Origin: Corynebacterium occultum
GTDB taxonomy: Bacteria; Actinomycetota; Actinomycetes; Mycobacteriales; Mycobacteriaceae
Reading direction: 5' to 3'
Assembly (NCBI RefSeq): GCF_009734425.1
Contig: NZ_CP046455.1
Span: forward strand, 806,001 to 870,000
DNA length: 64,000 nt
Under the pieces are notes generated by a model. The model was not told the DNA's origin. It saw only the letters and a program-made list of their open reading frames with translations, and ran no database searches. The position numbers and the translations under genes are program-made. This document shows, piece after piece, positions 28,490 through 37,149 of the stretch (position 1 is the stretch's first letter; each line of letters starts with the position of its first letter).

Positions 28490-28516
28490 AACCCCCGTCA
28501 GAATCTGACGGGGGTT
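28490..28516 (-). terminator. Terminator of the M23 peptidase gene
   Basis: A 12-13-bp stem AACCCCCGTCAGA/TCTGACGGGGGTT with almost no loop, followed on the minus strand by TCTTTCC; it lies 23 bases past the gene end. Confidence 0.85.
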
Positions 28517-28538
28517 CAAAAGCTCTGGAGCAGAGAAC

Positions 28539-29336
28539 TTAGATGGAGATGCCGCGCTCAGCGAACCACGGTACCGGATCGACCGGGGTGTTGCCATCCG
28601 GGTGGATCTCGAAGTGGAGGTGGGTGCCGGTGGAGAAACCGAGGTTACCCATGCCGGCGATCTGCTGGCCGGCGGTGACGCGCTCACCGACGGCGACGTT
28701 CAGGCTGGACATGTGGCCGTAGATCGACAGTGCACCATTGTCATGCTTGATGCGGATCCAGTTGCCGTAGCCGGAGGCCGGGCCGGAGTCGACGACGGTG
28801 CCGTCCATGACCGCCAGGATCGGGGTGCCTTCGGCGTTGGCGATGTCGATGCCGTTGTGGAAGGTGCCCCAACGCGGGCCGAAACCGGAGGTGAAGGCGC
28901 CCTCGGCGGGCTTGGCGACGGCGCCGTCCGCGGACTGGGCGACGGTTGCGCCCTCAACGCGGACAGCCTCGGCGGCCCGTGCCGCCAGGTCAGCCTCAAC
29001 ACGCTCGGTGTTGTACTGGACAGCGGCATCAATCTGCTCTTCCAGGTTGATGACAGGCTTGTACTCCGCGAGGGTCAGGATCTGCGGAGCGGAGGAACCC
29101 AGGACAGCTTCCGGGGCGGCGTCGGTGGCGAGCTGGAAATCGACCGGGGTGCCGTTCTCGGTGTTCTCGGTGGCGTGGGACTCTGCCTGGAGCTGGGCTG
29201 CGGCGGCGCCGCCGACGCCGGCGGTGGAAACCGCGCCGGTTGCCACGGCCACCAGGGCAATGCGACCCTTGGTCGTCTGTGAGGCGTTAAACTTGCGGTG
29301 TCGGCCTCGGGGCGACCGCTGAGTCTGAGTCTGCAT
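28539..29336 (-). CDS. Secreted M23 peptidoglycan endopeptidase
   Basis: The 265-residue protein has a positively charged start and a signal segment (IALVAVATGAVSTAGVGGAA, about residues 27-46). A variable region follows, then the M23 domain at about 150-260: GPRWGTFHNGIDIANAEGTP (zinc His and Asp), and GTHLHFEI (catalytic H-x-H). Such enzymes cut peptide cross-links in the wall during growth or separation. It is divergent from perM across a 275-bp AT-richer region with repeated GTAAC/GTTAC words. Confidence 0.9.
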   Translation of the reverse strand: MQTQTQRSPRGRHRKFNASQTTKGRIALVAVATGAVSTAGVGGAAAAQLQAESHATENTENGTPVDFQLATDAAPEAVLGSSAPQILTLAEYKPVINLEEQIDAAVQYNTERVEADLAARAAEAVRVEGATVAQSADGAVAKPAEGAFTSGFGPRWGTFHNGIDIANAEGTPILAVMDGTVVDSGPASGYGNWIRIKHDNGALSIYGHMSSLNVAVGERVTAGQQIAGMGNLGFSTGTHLHFEIHPDGNTPVDPVPWFAERGISI

Positions 29337-29405
29337 GAGTTTTTATACTTCCCATCCTCTGCCACAATCATCTGAATTGTGACCATCCTGTTATCTGCTG
29401 GAGGT

Positions 29406-29526
29406 AACGATAGCTCTTCGTTACATTTGGGGCAACCTAAACATCAGTATTTGATAAATATGTCAGATGGGTCACACTTTTTATTCCCTGGCTGAGCGTA
29501 ACGATAACGAAAGTAAAACGATAGTT
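29406..29526. promoter_or_regulatory. GTAACGATA-type inverted and direct repeats upstream of the M23 gene
   Basis: Between the M23 gene and perM there is GTAACGATA-N7-CGTTAC (29406-29425) and a cluster CGTAACGATAACGAAAG (29496-29512) followed by AACGATAGTTA. The 275-bp gap is otherwise without a gene and is AT-rich. The MtrAB system controls wall peptidase genes in corynebacteria and binds GTNAC-type words, so MtrA is one candidate; that link is inference. Confidence 0.35.
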
Positions 29527-29611
29527 AACCCCTCTGACACCACCGGGCGATTGTAGCCGCTGCCGTGGTTGCAACCGCAATCCCCGCCCATTCCGTGGCA
29601 CAGTAGTCAGG

Positions 29612-31273
29612 GTGAGTAAGAAGACCAGCCCGCAGTCCCGGCCCCAGCGCCGCCCGCGGACCCGCAGTCCCCAGACCCAACGGGACACCGGAACCGCAGT
29701 CTCCGCTGCCGCCGTCGAGCGCTCCCGAAACCGTCGCCGGGAGAGTAACGCCCCCGTGCCGACGACCTTCACCGGCCGGCTCCGCAGGTTCCTCCCCACC
29801 GTCCTGGTGCCCAATGTGGTTGTCGTGCTCAGTGTCATTGTGGTGGCACTGGCGATTCTGATGCTCAGCTCCAGCGAGATGGCGGCCCTGTCCGCCACCA
29901 TCGCGCAGCTGTGGCTCGGCTTCAACCTGGTGCCGCTCCAGGTTGGCGGCACCACCGTCGGCCTGCTGCCACTGCTCCCCGCCATGGGTCTGGTGTGGCT
30001 GCTCTCCCGCCAGATCCACCGCTCGGTGCGAACCCGGGTCAGTATCGCCGATCTCGCAGTCCTCTACGGACTGGTGCTGCTGGCGCCATTGATCCTCAGT
30101 GGCATCGCCATGGGAATGCTCTGGGACGCCAGCGCGGTCTACGAGGTCGAGCCGCCGAGACTGCTGGATATGCTGCCCCGGGTGATTCTGCTGCACAGCG
30201 TGGCCATGTTTATCGGCATGGGGTCCAAATTGTGGCGGGCGCTGTGCCGCCACTACGGGTTGCCGGAAGCGCTGGTCGCCAACGCCCGGTCTGCCCTGCG
30301 TTTCCTCAGTTATCTACTGGTGGCCGCCCTGCTGGTGCTGGTGCTCGCCATCGCCCTGGGCTGGCGACGACAGTTGGAGATCGCGGAGATATACAACAGT
30401 GGTGGGGCAGTGGTGGCCCTCATCTTCGTCTCGCTGCTCTACCTTCCCAATGCCCTGATCGGGGTGGGGGCGGTGCTGGTGGGCGCTGAGTTCCACATCG
30501 GTGAGTCCTCCGTCTCCCTGTTCAGCATCCACCACACCCCGCTGCCCCCGATGCCCCTGGTGGCGGCCATCCCGGCGGAAAGCATCCCCGGTTTATATGC
30601 GCTGCTGGTGATTCCTGCCCTGATCGCCGGTTACCTGGCCTACCGGGCGAACCCCACCTTGATCTCGGCGAGCACCACCGGTATCTTCGCGGCCCTGTTC
30701 ACCGCCATCGCCGGTTATCTGGCTCAGGGCGCACTCGGGGAGTTCGGCCCCAGTGGTCCGATGGTGTGGCTCAGTTCCGCTCTGGTCCTGGTCTGGGTGG
30801 CCCTGGCCGGGTTGACCACCGCGCTTCTGCTCAAACTGGTGGAGCGTCGTCAAGGGAAGGCGGTTGAAGCTGCCCTCTATGCCGGGGACCCGGAAGAAGA
30901 TGAATATGAGGCAGAGTTCGAGGATGTCGCGGAAGAGATGGATGAAGACGCCGAAGACACCACGTCTGAAGACCCTGCAGAGTCTGAAGAAATAGCTGAA
31001 GAAGTAGCAGCCGCCGAAGATGATGCGGCGTCGGTGGCTGAGGAGGAGACGGAAAGCGAAGAAAGCGCTGCCGAGGACACAGCGGACTCCGTATATATAG
31101 AGGAGCCGGAGGAAGCGCCGATCCCAGCCGAGGATGAGACCGGAGATGAAGGCGAGACGGGGGAGGACGCGGCGTCGCAAAGCGGGGGAGAAGGGGCGGA
31201 AGAGCCGACGGAAAGCGGATCCCTTCCCACCCCAGAGGATCATAATGAGGGAGCCGGCCCCACCAAGGGCTAA
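29612..31273 (+). CDS. perM: DUF6350 multi-pass membrane protein, PerM-like
   Basis: Starting at GTG 29612, the 553-residue protein has a basic cytosolic N-terminus (residues 1-60), about ten membrane helices (about 65-410) and a long, strongly acidic Glu/Asp/Ala tail (about 425-553). Position just before purN-purH matches perM of mycobacteria, which stabilises division proteins and is needed for growth in mildly acid, low-magnesium conditions. The acidic tail is longer than I expect for the family. The purN GTG lies 11 bases after its stop, suggesting a perM-purN-purH transcript. Confidence 0.82.
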   Translation: MSKKTSPQSRPQRRPRTRSPQTQRDTGTAVSAAAVERSRNRRRESNAPVPTTFTGRLRRFLPTVLVPNVVVVLSVIVVALAILMLSSSEMAALSATIAQLWLGFNLVPLQVGGTTVGLLPLLPAMGLVWLLSRQIHRSVRTRVSIADLAVLYGLVLLAPLILSGIAMGMLWDASAVYEVEPPRLLDMLPRVILLHSVAMFIGMGSKLWRALCRHYGLPEALVANARSALRFLSYLLVAALLVLVLAIALGWRRQLEIAEIYNSGGAVVALIFVSLLYLPNALIGVGAVLVGAEFHIGESSVSLFSIHHTPLPPMPLVAAIPAESIPGLYALLVIPALIAGYLAYRANPTLISASTTGIFAALFTAIAGYLAQGALGEFGPSGPMVWLSSALVLVWVALAGLTTALLLKLVERRQGKAVEAALYAGDPEEDEYEAEFEDVAEEMDEDAEDTTSEDPAESEEIAEEVAAAEDDAASVAEEETESEESAAEDTADSVYIEEPEEAPIPAEDETGDEGETGEDAASQSGGEGAEEPTESGSLPTPEDHNEGAGPTKG

Positions 31274-31283
31274 TATCGGTGGA

Positions 31284-31877
31284 GTGACATCCACGAATCC
31301 GAAGAACATCGTCGTTCTCGTCTCTGGCTCGGGAACCCTGTTGCAGGCAATTCTCGACGGCCAGGACGAGAGCTATTCCGTATCTCTTGTCCTCGCTGAC
31401 ACCCCCTGCCAGGCTCTGGAGCGGGCGCGTCGCGCGGGTGTCGCCACGCAGGTCATCGACATGACCGCAGACCGTGATTCCTGGAACCACACGCTCGCCG
31501 TGGCCGCAGGGGAGGGGAACCCGGACCTGATTGTTTCGGCGGGTTTCATGAGGATCCTGGGCGCGGCGTTCCTGGACCGCTTCGGCGGTCGCATCATCAA
31601 CACACATCCGGCGCTGCTGCCGTCCTTCCCTGGGGCGCATGGTGTCCGGGATGCTTTGGCCTATGGGGTCAAGGTCACCGGTTCGACGGTTCATTTCGTC
31701 GATGAAGGGGTGGATACCGGTCCGATCATCGCCCAGGAGGCGGTGGTCATTGCGCCGGATGACACCGAAGAGTCCCTGCATGAACGCATCAAGCAGGTGG
31801 AACGCAAGCTAATTGTGTCGGTTCTGCGCAGGGCACAGATCGACCGTGCAACAGGAGAGGTTTCAGTTCAGTCATGA
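31284..31877 (+). CDS. purN: Phosphoribosylglycinamide formyltransferase
   Basis: The 197-residue enzyme transfers a formyl group from 10-formyl-THF to GAR in purine synthesis. Signatures are [14 protein letters not shown] (phosphate loop), [28 protein letters not shown] (catalytic Asn and His), and [20 protein letters not shown] (Asp). The GTG at 31284 is preceded by GGTGGA. The frame runs 4 bases into purH (ATGA), giving coupled translation. Confidence 0.95.
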   Translation: MTSTNPKNIVVLVSGSGTLLQAILDGQDESYSVSLVLADTPCQALERARRAGVATQVIDMTADRDSWNHTLAVAAGEGNPDLIVSAGFMRILGAAFLDRFGGRIINTHPALLPSFPGAHGVRDALAYGVKVTGSTVHFVDEGVDTGPIIAQEAVVIAPDDTEESLHERIKQVERKLIVSVLRRAQIDRATGEVSVQS

Positions 31878-33439
31878 GCGACCAGAAGGCTATCAAGCGC
31901 GCGCTGATCAGCGTGTACGACAAGACCGGGCTCGAGGAGCTGGCGGCGGCGCTTAACGACGCCGGTGTGGAGATCGTCTCCACCGGCTCCACCGCCGCGA
32001 AGATCGCGGAGCAGGGCATCCCGGTCACCCCGGTTGAGGCCCTCACCGGCTTCCCCGAGTGCCTGGAGGGGCGCGTGAAGACGCTGCACCCCAAGGTTCA
32101 CGCCGGCATCCTCGCCGACACCCGCAAGGATGATCACCTGGCTCAGCTGGAGGAGCTCGGTGTCGCGCCCTTCCAGCTGGTTGTGGTCAACCTCTACCCC
32201 TTCTCCGAGACCGTCGCCTCCGGCGCGGACTTCGATGCCTGCGTGGAGCAGATCGACATCGGAGGCCCTTCCATGGTGCGTGCCGCCGCCAAGAACCACC
32301 CCTCGGTGGCCGTGGTCGTCGACCCCGCCCGCTACGGAGATGTCGCCGAAGCCATCAAGGCCGGTGGCTTCAGCCGTGCCGAGCGCACCGAGCTCGCGGT
32401 CGACGCCTTCCGCCACACCGCCTCCTATGATGTCGCCGTCGCATCCTGGATGGGTGCCCAACTGCCGAAGGAAGCGGATGCCTCCGACTTCCCGGCCTGG
32501 ATCGGTTCCTCCCAGGAACTGGAGCACACCCTGCGCTACGGTGAGAATCCCCACCAGCAGGCCGCTCTCTACGTCGACCTGGCCAAGACCGGTGGTGTCG
32601 CCCAGGCCGAGCAGTTCCACGGCAAGGAGATGAGCTACAACAACTACACCGACACCGATGCCGCCTGGCGCGCCGCCTGGGATCAGGAACGCCCCTGCGT
32701 GGCCATCATCAAGCACGCCAACCCCTGTGGCATTGCCGTCTCAGATGAGTCCATCGCCGCCGCACACCGCGAGGCCCATGCCTGCGACTCCACCTCGGCC
32801 TTCGGTGGCGTCATCGCCGCCAACCGCGAGATCACCGTGGCGATGGCCGAACAGGTCGCCGAGATCTTCACCGAGGTCATCATCGCCCCCTCCTACGAGG
32901 AAGGTGCGGTTGAGGTGCTCAGCCAGAAGAAGAACATCCGTATCCTGCGTGCCGACGCCCCGGAGCGGGACTCCCTGGAGACCCGCGAGATCTCCGGCGG
33001 CATCCTGGTTCAGGAACGCGACGTCCTCCAGGCCGAGGGGGATAACCCGGCGAACTGGACCCTGGCCACCGGCGAAGCCCTGGATGAGGCAGCTCTGCAG
33101 GACCTGGCCTTCGCCTGGACCGCGGTGCGCGCCGTGAAGTCCAACGCCATCCTGCTGGCCAAGGACGGCGCCACCGTCGGTGTCGGCATGGGCCAGGTCA
33201 ACCGTGTGGACTCCGCACGTCTGGCCGTCCAGCGTGCCGGTGCGGAACGCGCCACCGGTTCCGTCGCCGCCTCCGACGCCTTCTTCCCCTTCGCTGATGG
33301 TTTCGAGGTGCTGGCAGCCGCCGGTGTCAAGGCCGTCGTGCAGCCGGGTGGTTCCATCCGCGACGCCGAGGTCATCGAAGCCGCCGAGAAGGCCGGGGTC
33401 ACCATGTACCTGACCGGTGCCCGCCACTTCGCACACTGA
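31874..33439 (+). CDS. purH: Bifunctional AICAR formyltransferase / IMP cyclohydrolase
   Basis: The 521-residue enzyme performs the last two steps of IMP synthesis. The N-terminal IMPCH domain (about 1-200) has [25 protein letters not shown] and NLYPFSETV. The formyltransferase domain has [24 protein letters not shown] (catalytic Lys-His), [10 protein letters not shown], and the C-terminal [10 protein letters not shown] and [10 protein letters not shown]. It overlaps purN and ends at a strong terminator. Confidence 0.97.
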   Translation: MSDQKAIKRALISVYDKTGLEELAAALNDAGVEIVSTGSTAAKIAEQGIPVTPVEALTGFPECLEGRVKTLHPKVHAGILADTRKDDHLAQLEELGVAPFQLVVVNLYPFSETVASGADFDACVEQIDIGGPSMVRAAAKNHPSVAVVVDPARYGDVAEAIKAGGFSRAERTELAVDAFRHTASYDVAVASWMGAQLPKEADASDFPAWIGSSQELEHTLRYGENPHQQAALYVDLAKTGGVAQAEQFHGKEMSYNNYTDTDAAWRAAWDQERPCVAIIKHANPCGIAVSDESIAAAHREAHACDSTSAFGGVIAANREITVAMAEQVAEIFTEVIIAPSYEEGAVEVLSQKKNIRILRADAPERDSLETREISGGILVQERDVLQAEGDNPANWTLATGEALDEAALQDLAFAWTAVRAVKSNAILLAKDGATVGVGMGQVNRVDSARLAVQRAGAERATGSVAASDAFFPFADGFEVLAAAGVKAVVQPGGSIRDAEVIEAAEKAGVTMYLTGARHFAH

Positions 33440-33453
33440 TCACCAGCCAGATA

Positions 33454-33492
33454 GCTGCTGCCCGGGGAGGATCAACCTCCCCGGGCAGCAGC
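33454..33492 (+). terminator. Terminator after purH
   Basis: A 17-bp GC-rich stem (GCTGCTGCCCGGGGAGG with CCTCCCCGGGCAGCAGC) and ATCAA loop, 14 bases after the purH stop; only a short T-run (ATTTCC) follows. Confidence 0.8.
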
Positions 33493-33527
33493 CATTTCCT
33501 GGGTGCCAGGGCTGGCAGGCAGGCATA

Positions 33528-34352
33528 ATGGCAGCCATGACTTCACTCATCACCGGCCCCGCGCTGCTCTTCGCCCCCGCCCACCGACCCGAGTTACTGG
33601 CCAAGGCCGTGGCCCGGGCAGACATGGTCATCATCGACCTGGAGGACGGCGCCGGGGAAGGGGACCGGGAGGTTGCCCGGGAGGTGGTCCGCAACAGTGG
33701 TCTGGATCCGGCCCGCACCATCGTCCGGACGGTCGGCCCGCAGCACCCCGGTTTCCGCGGGGATGTGGAGATGCTGCGGGAAACCGACTACCAGCTGCTG
33801 ATGGTGCCGAAACTGCGCGACCAGATCCCCGCAGAGGTACGGGGTTTCCAGGTCATCGCAATGGTGGAGACCCCGGAAGCACTGATCAATATCGCCGGCC
33901 TCAGCGGACATGAGGATGTGGTGGGCCTATTCTGGGGTGCGGAGGATCTGACCACCCTGCTGGGTGGCACCCACTCCCGCCACGCGGAAGATGAGGAAGG
34001 CGCCGGCACTTACCGTGAACCGCTGCGCCTGGCCCGTTCCCAGGTACTCATCCACGCGGCTGCCCGGAGAAAATTCGCCATTGACGCCATCTACGCTGAC
34101 TTCCGGGATGAAGCGGGCCAGCGGAAGGAGGCGGTGGATGCCGCCCGGATCGGTTTCGCCGCCACCGCCTGCATCCATCCGGGACAGGTGGCGGTGGTCC
34201 GGGAGGCCTATCGTCCTGCCCCGGCGCAGATTTCCTGGGCGAAGCAGGTGCTGGCCGGCGCGGAGCCTGGTGGTGGTGCCTACCAGGTGGCGGGGGCCAT
34301 GGTGGATGCGCCCATCATCGAGCAGGCCCGACGTATCATCGCCCGGGCTTGA
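33528..34352 (+). CDS. citE: CitE-like (HpcH/HpaI family) CoA-ester lyase
   Basis: The 274-residue TIM-barrel protein has GPALLFAPAHRPELLAKAVA, the metal-site box DMVIIDLEDGAGEGD (Asp/Glu), RTIVRTVG (Arg for CoA ester), MVETPEALINI (Glu) and GAEDLTTLLGG, then CIHPGQV near the end. Free-standing CitE proteins without CitD/CitF, as here, are often citramalyl- or malyl-CoA lyases/thioesterases; which substrate is used is open. The inner ATG at 33537 is an alternative start. In C. glutamicum (from memory) this gene also stands next to amtR. Confidence 0.85.
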   Translation: MAAMTSLITGPALLFAPAHRPELLAKAVARADMVIIDLEDGAGEGDREVAREVVRNSGLDPARTIVRTVGPQHPGFRGDVEMLRETDYQLLMVPKLRDQIPAEVRGFQVIAMVETPEALINIAGLSGHEDVVGLFWGAEDLTTLLGGTHSRHAEDEEGAGTYREPLRLARSQVLIHAAARRKFAIDAIYADFRDEAGQRKEAVDAARIGFAATACIHPGQVAVVREAYRPAPAQISWAKQVLAGAEPGGGAYQVAGAMVDAPIIEQARRIIARA

Positions 34353-34452
34353 ATTCCGTAACCCCCACCCCCTTGCCCTTAACCTGAGGGCCCTCTTCTG
34401 TGGTACATAAGTATCGATAAGAAACTGTCCGGATAATGGGGTGTAGACGAAG

Positions 34453-35130
34453 ATGAGTGCTAATGATCCACATGGTTGGGGCACGCCACTACCCTCCGGG
34501 CCCTCCCAGGGTGGTGGCAACCCGATGAATCCCTTCGTGAATCAGGGACAGCCGCCGGCGCAGCACTTCCCCCAGCCCCAGCAGCCGCCGTACCAGCAGG
34601 GGCCGCAGTATCAGGGCATGCCAGGGCCCGGAAAGTCCGGTTCCACGATGAAGCTGGTGCTGATCATCCTCGCCGCGGTTCTGGTGCTTGCCGCGATCGT
34701 GGGCACCTCCTTCTGGTTCTTCGGTTCGCGGGGCAGCAGTGGCAGCAGCGGAGCCCCCGTCCAGGTGACGGTGACCACCGTGGTTCCGCCGGAGAGTATC
34801 CCGGCCCCTGACCCGGCTCCCTCCGGTGGATCCCGCCCGGCGAACCCCTCCCTGCCAGGTGGGGCGGTGGCCGCCAACTCCTCGGCGCGTAACGGCAACC
34901 CGGGCGGTGACTTCAATAATGCGTACACCGGTTCCAGCGTGACCAGCCAGCCTTTCGCAAATTCGGTCCGTGACGTCTTCGCCCTCAACTACGTCAACAC
35001 CGGGCAAACCAGTGCGGTCCTGAATGTCTACAGCTCGGTCACCGGGCAGACCTACACCATGAACTGCACTGACAACAGCCAGTACGTCACCTGCGCCGGT
35101 GGCAATAACGCCGTGGTGTACATCTCGTGA
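34453..35130 (+). CDS. Single-pass membrane protein with exported C-terminal domain
   Basis: The 225-residue protein has a Gln/Pro-rich cytosolic part (residues 1-65), one membrane helix (MKLVLIILAAVLVLAAIVGT), a low-complexity linker with the VTVTTVVPPES motif, and a C-terminal exported domain of about 75 residues with two Cys in MNCTDNSQYVTCAGG that could form a disulfide. The layout is the same as that of the 36147-36986 gene. Its stop overlaps the GTG of the next gene, so both are cotranscribed. Function unknown. Confidence 0.8.
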   Translation: MSANDPHGWGTPLPSGPSQGGGNPMNPFVNQGQPPAQHFPQPQQPPYQQGPQYQGMPGPGKSGSTMKLVLIILAAVLVLAAIVGTSFWFFGSRGSSGSSGAPVQVTVTTVVPPESIPAPDPAPSGGSRPANPSLPGGAVAANSSARNGNPGGDFNNAYTGSSVTSQPFANSVRDVFALNYVNTGQTSAVLNVYSSVTGQTYTMNCTDNSQYVTCAGGNNAVVYIS

Positions 35131-36023
35131 GAAAGATCCTGGCCGCACTTCTGGTGATGACCGCACCCCTTGGTGCCTGCGCCATCCCGGAGGGCGAGCA
35201 GTCAGCACAGCTGACGGAAACCGTCACCCTGACCTCAACCTCAGCTCCCACACCTTCCCCTGATCTTTCGCCCACCACGGCACCGGCGGATCCCACCCCG
35301 GGGGAGCGGCCGATCCCAGGTGATGTCGAACTGCAGCCGCTTATCGACGCCGCGCTCGCCAGCTTCGGTGGCAGCGCCGGGATCGCGGTCTCTGATGGCA
35401 GCAGCGAATTAACCGCTGGCGATGATGCCGCCCTCCCCGCCTGGTCAACCATCAAGGTTCCGCTGACGATCGCCGCCCTGCGGCAGGATCCCGGCGCGCT
35501 CCAATGGGCCACCCCGGCGATCCAGAACTCCGATAATGATGCCGCCACAGCCCTCTGGAATTCGCTGGGGGATCCCGCTACCGCGGGGGCAGCTATCGCC
35601 CAGGTGTTGGGGGAAGGTGGGAACCAGGTGGTGGTCAACACCGAGGTCATCCGCAGCGGGTTCAGCAGTTTCGGGCAGACCGCCTGGTCACCCTCCCAGC
35701 AGGCCCGTTTTGCGGCACAGTTGCCCTGTGTCACCGGTGGGCAGCAGCTGCTGGGGCTGATGGCCGGGATCGCCCCCAGTCAGGCCCAGGGCCTGGGCAC
35801 TCTGCCCGGAGCAAGATTCAAGGGTGGTTGGGGGCCGGATCTGCAGGGTACCTATGACCTGCGGCAGTTCGGGTTGTTCAGTGGCGGGCAGGGGGATGTG
35901 GCGGTGGCGATCAGCACCCACCCGGCCTCCGGAACCTATGAAGATGCCCAGGCGATGGCCACTCAGATCGCCGCCGGACTGGCGCCGATGTTGGCGGACC
36001 TGCCTGCCGCCACCTGTGGCTGA
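35127..36023 (+). CDS. Penicillin-binding/beta-lactamase-like serine hydrolase lipoprotein
   Basis: The 298-residue protein has a lipoprotein signal (lipobox LGAC, Cys18) and a Thr/Pro linker to about residue 65. The folded domain has the three motifs of the class A beta-lactamase/PBP fold in order: S107-T-I-K110 (SxxK), S135-D-N137 and K232-G-G234. The spacing SxxK to SDN (28 residues) is shorter than the about 60 of class A enzymes. No Glu166-type loop was identified. It may be a non-hydrolytic PBP-like protein or a low-activity beta-lactamase. The GTG at 35127 overlaps the preceding stop. Confidence 0.8.
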   Translation: MRKILAALLVMTAPLGACAIPEGEQSAQLTETVTLTSTSAPTPSPDLSPTTAPADPTPGERPIPGDVELQPLIDAALASFGGSAGIAVSDGSSELTAGDDAALPAWSTIKVPLTIAALRQDPGALQWATPAIQNSDNDAATALWNSLGDPATAGAAIAQVLGEGGNQVVVNTEVIRSGFSSFGQTAWSPSQQARFAAQLPCVTGGQQLLGLMAGIAPSQAQGLGTLPGARFKGGWGPDLQGTYDLRQFGLFSGGQGDVAVAISTHPASGTYEDAQAMATQIAAGLAPMLADLPAATCG

Positions 36024-36037
36024 GCCAGTTATCACGC

Positions 36038-36072
36038 TGATGCCGCTCCCCTCAGACCAGGGGTCGGCGTCA
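36038..36072 (+). terminator. Likely terminator after the serine hydrolase gene
   Basis: TGATGCCG / CGGCGTCA outer stem with an inner CCCCT/AGGGG stem, 15 bases after the stop; a weak T-rich stretch (TGCTCTTTCC) follows. Confidence 0.55.
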
Positions 36073-36146
36073 TGCTCTTTCCATTAGCGACCTGTTCCCG
36101 GTTATTTCTGCGCCGTGGGCAGTACTGATCTCCAGAAGGAATACAG

Positions 36147-36986
36147 ATGTCGAATCAAGATGAGCGGGGTAACCCGCCGAAGCCGGAACACCCGAATCCT
36201 TCCAGGAGCAACCCTTTTGTCAACCCGCAGACCCCCTCGGCAACCAACCCCTGGGCCAACGTGAATTCCCCGGCAACGCCGCAGAACCCGCGCCCTCAGG
36301 GACCACCTCAGGGGCCGCCGCCCGGCCATAACTATCCGATGGCCCCCGTGCCGCCAGCCGCTGCCAAGAAGAGCCCGGTGGGCATTCTGATGGCGATCAT
36401 TGCGCTTCTGCTCGCCGCCATTCTCGCGGTGCTGGCCTGGTTTTACTTCAGCAACCAGAGTTCCGGGGACAATAACGCTGCCGCCGAAGCTCAACCCACC
36501 CTCTCGGTCACCCCTGCCCCGGAGGAGGAGAACGTCGCGGCGGTCACCACAGTGACCACTGTCGTGCCGCCGCCTGCGGAAGCTGAGCGGGACAGCAGCC
36601 GGATCACCACGAGCATCACCCCGACCACTTCTGTTGCAGGTGGCATCGGTGCAGCTGCCCGGGCTGATGGAGTCACCGAGCGGGGCTGGGCAGACAATGG
36701 CGTGGTCAACTGTGGGAGCGGGGAAACCCTGATCTATGCTGCCCGGGGTAATTCTGCCTGGGTGACGGTCTGTTCCGGCGGAGGTGGCCAGACCTACCGT
36801 TCGGATGTCTTCGGTGGCACGCTGATCGCCCCGGTGGTGACCAGTCAGTCGAATCCGGCATCAGGCTACTTCACCGTGGATGCCTCCCCCGCAACCATTG
36901 TGGTCCGGGGTGCGGGTCTGACCGTGGAACAGAATGGGCAGGTCATCTCTTCCGCTGACCTGCCGGTGGCCTGGGTCTTCGATTAG
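36147..36986 (+). CDS. Single-pass membrane protein with exported C-terminal domain, paralogue-like
   Basis: The 279-residue protein mirrors the 34453-35130 product: a Pro/Asn/Gln-rich cytosolic part with a shared SNPFVN-like motif, a membrane helix (GILMAIIALLLAAILAVLAW), a linker containing VTTVTTVVPPP, and a C-terminal domain with two Cys (NCGSG and TVCSG). The last domains have diverged strongly. Its TAG stop overlaps the first base of the 94-bp transposon relic at 36986, so the original end of the gene may have been altered by the insertion. Function unknown. Confidence 0.75.
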   Translation: MSNQDERGNPPKPEHPNPSRSNPFVNPQTPSATNPWANVNSPATPQNPRPQGPPQGPPPGHNYPMAPVPPAAAKKSPVGILMAIIALLLAAILAVLAWFYFSNQSSGDNNAAAEAQPTLSVTPAPEEENVAAVTTVTTVVPPPAEAERDSSRITTSITPTTSVAGGIGAAARADGVTERGWADNGVVNCGSGETLIYAARGNSAWVTVCSGGGGQTYRSDVFGGTLIAPVVTSQSNPASGYFTVDASPATIVVRGAGLTVEQNGQVISSADLPVAWVFD

Positions 36987-37079
36987 AGGGTGTTGCGAAA
37001 ATCCGGTGAGTGGCACCAGCGGGTCATAAACAGCAACGAGTGTTAGGGACGCGCTTTCAGTAGCTTTCGTAACACAGCC
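36986..37079. mobile_element. 94-bp MITE-like derivative of the 52126-53132 insertion sequence
   Basis: The first 55 bases align with the right end (transposase 5' side) of the IS at 52126-53132 at 45 of 55 positions. The shared core is CGAAAATCCGGTGAGTG. The last 18 or so bases (ending TTTCGTAACACAGCC) match its other end. All the transposase coding sequence between is missing. TA flanks both sides (TTA left, TAA right), as it does the full IS. It marks the left border of the DISARM insert and lies in inverted orientation to the full IS. Confidence 0.8.
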
Positions 37080-37149
37080 TAATGCAGGCCCTCGGTGTGT
37101 CATGTACCAATCACACCGGAAACTACCAACGAATTAACGGCGCAGGACA

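Noticed and set aside
29337..29611. Possible c-di-AMP (ydaO) riboswitch ahead of the M23 gene
   Set aside because: Such riboswitches precede wall hydrolase genes in Actinobacteria, but the conserved loop words were not found here.
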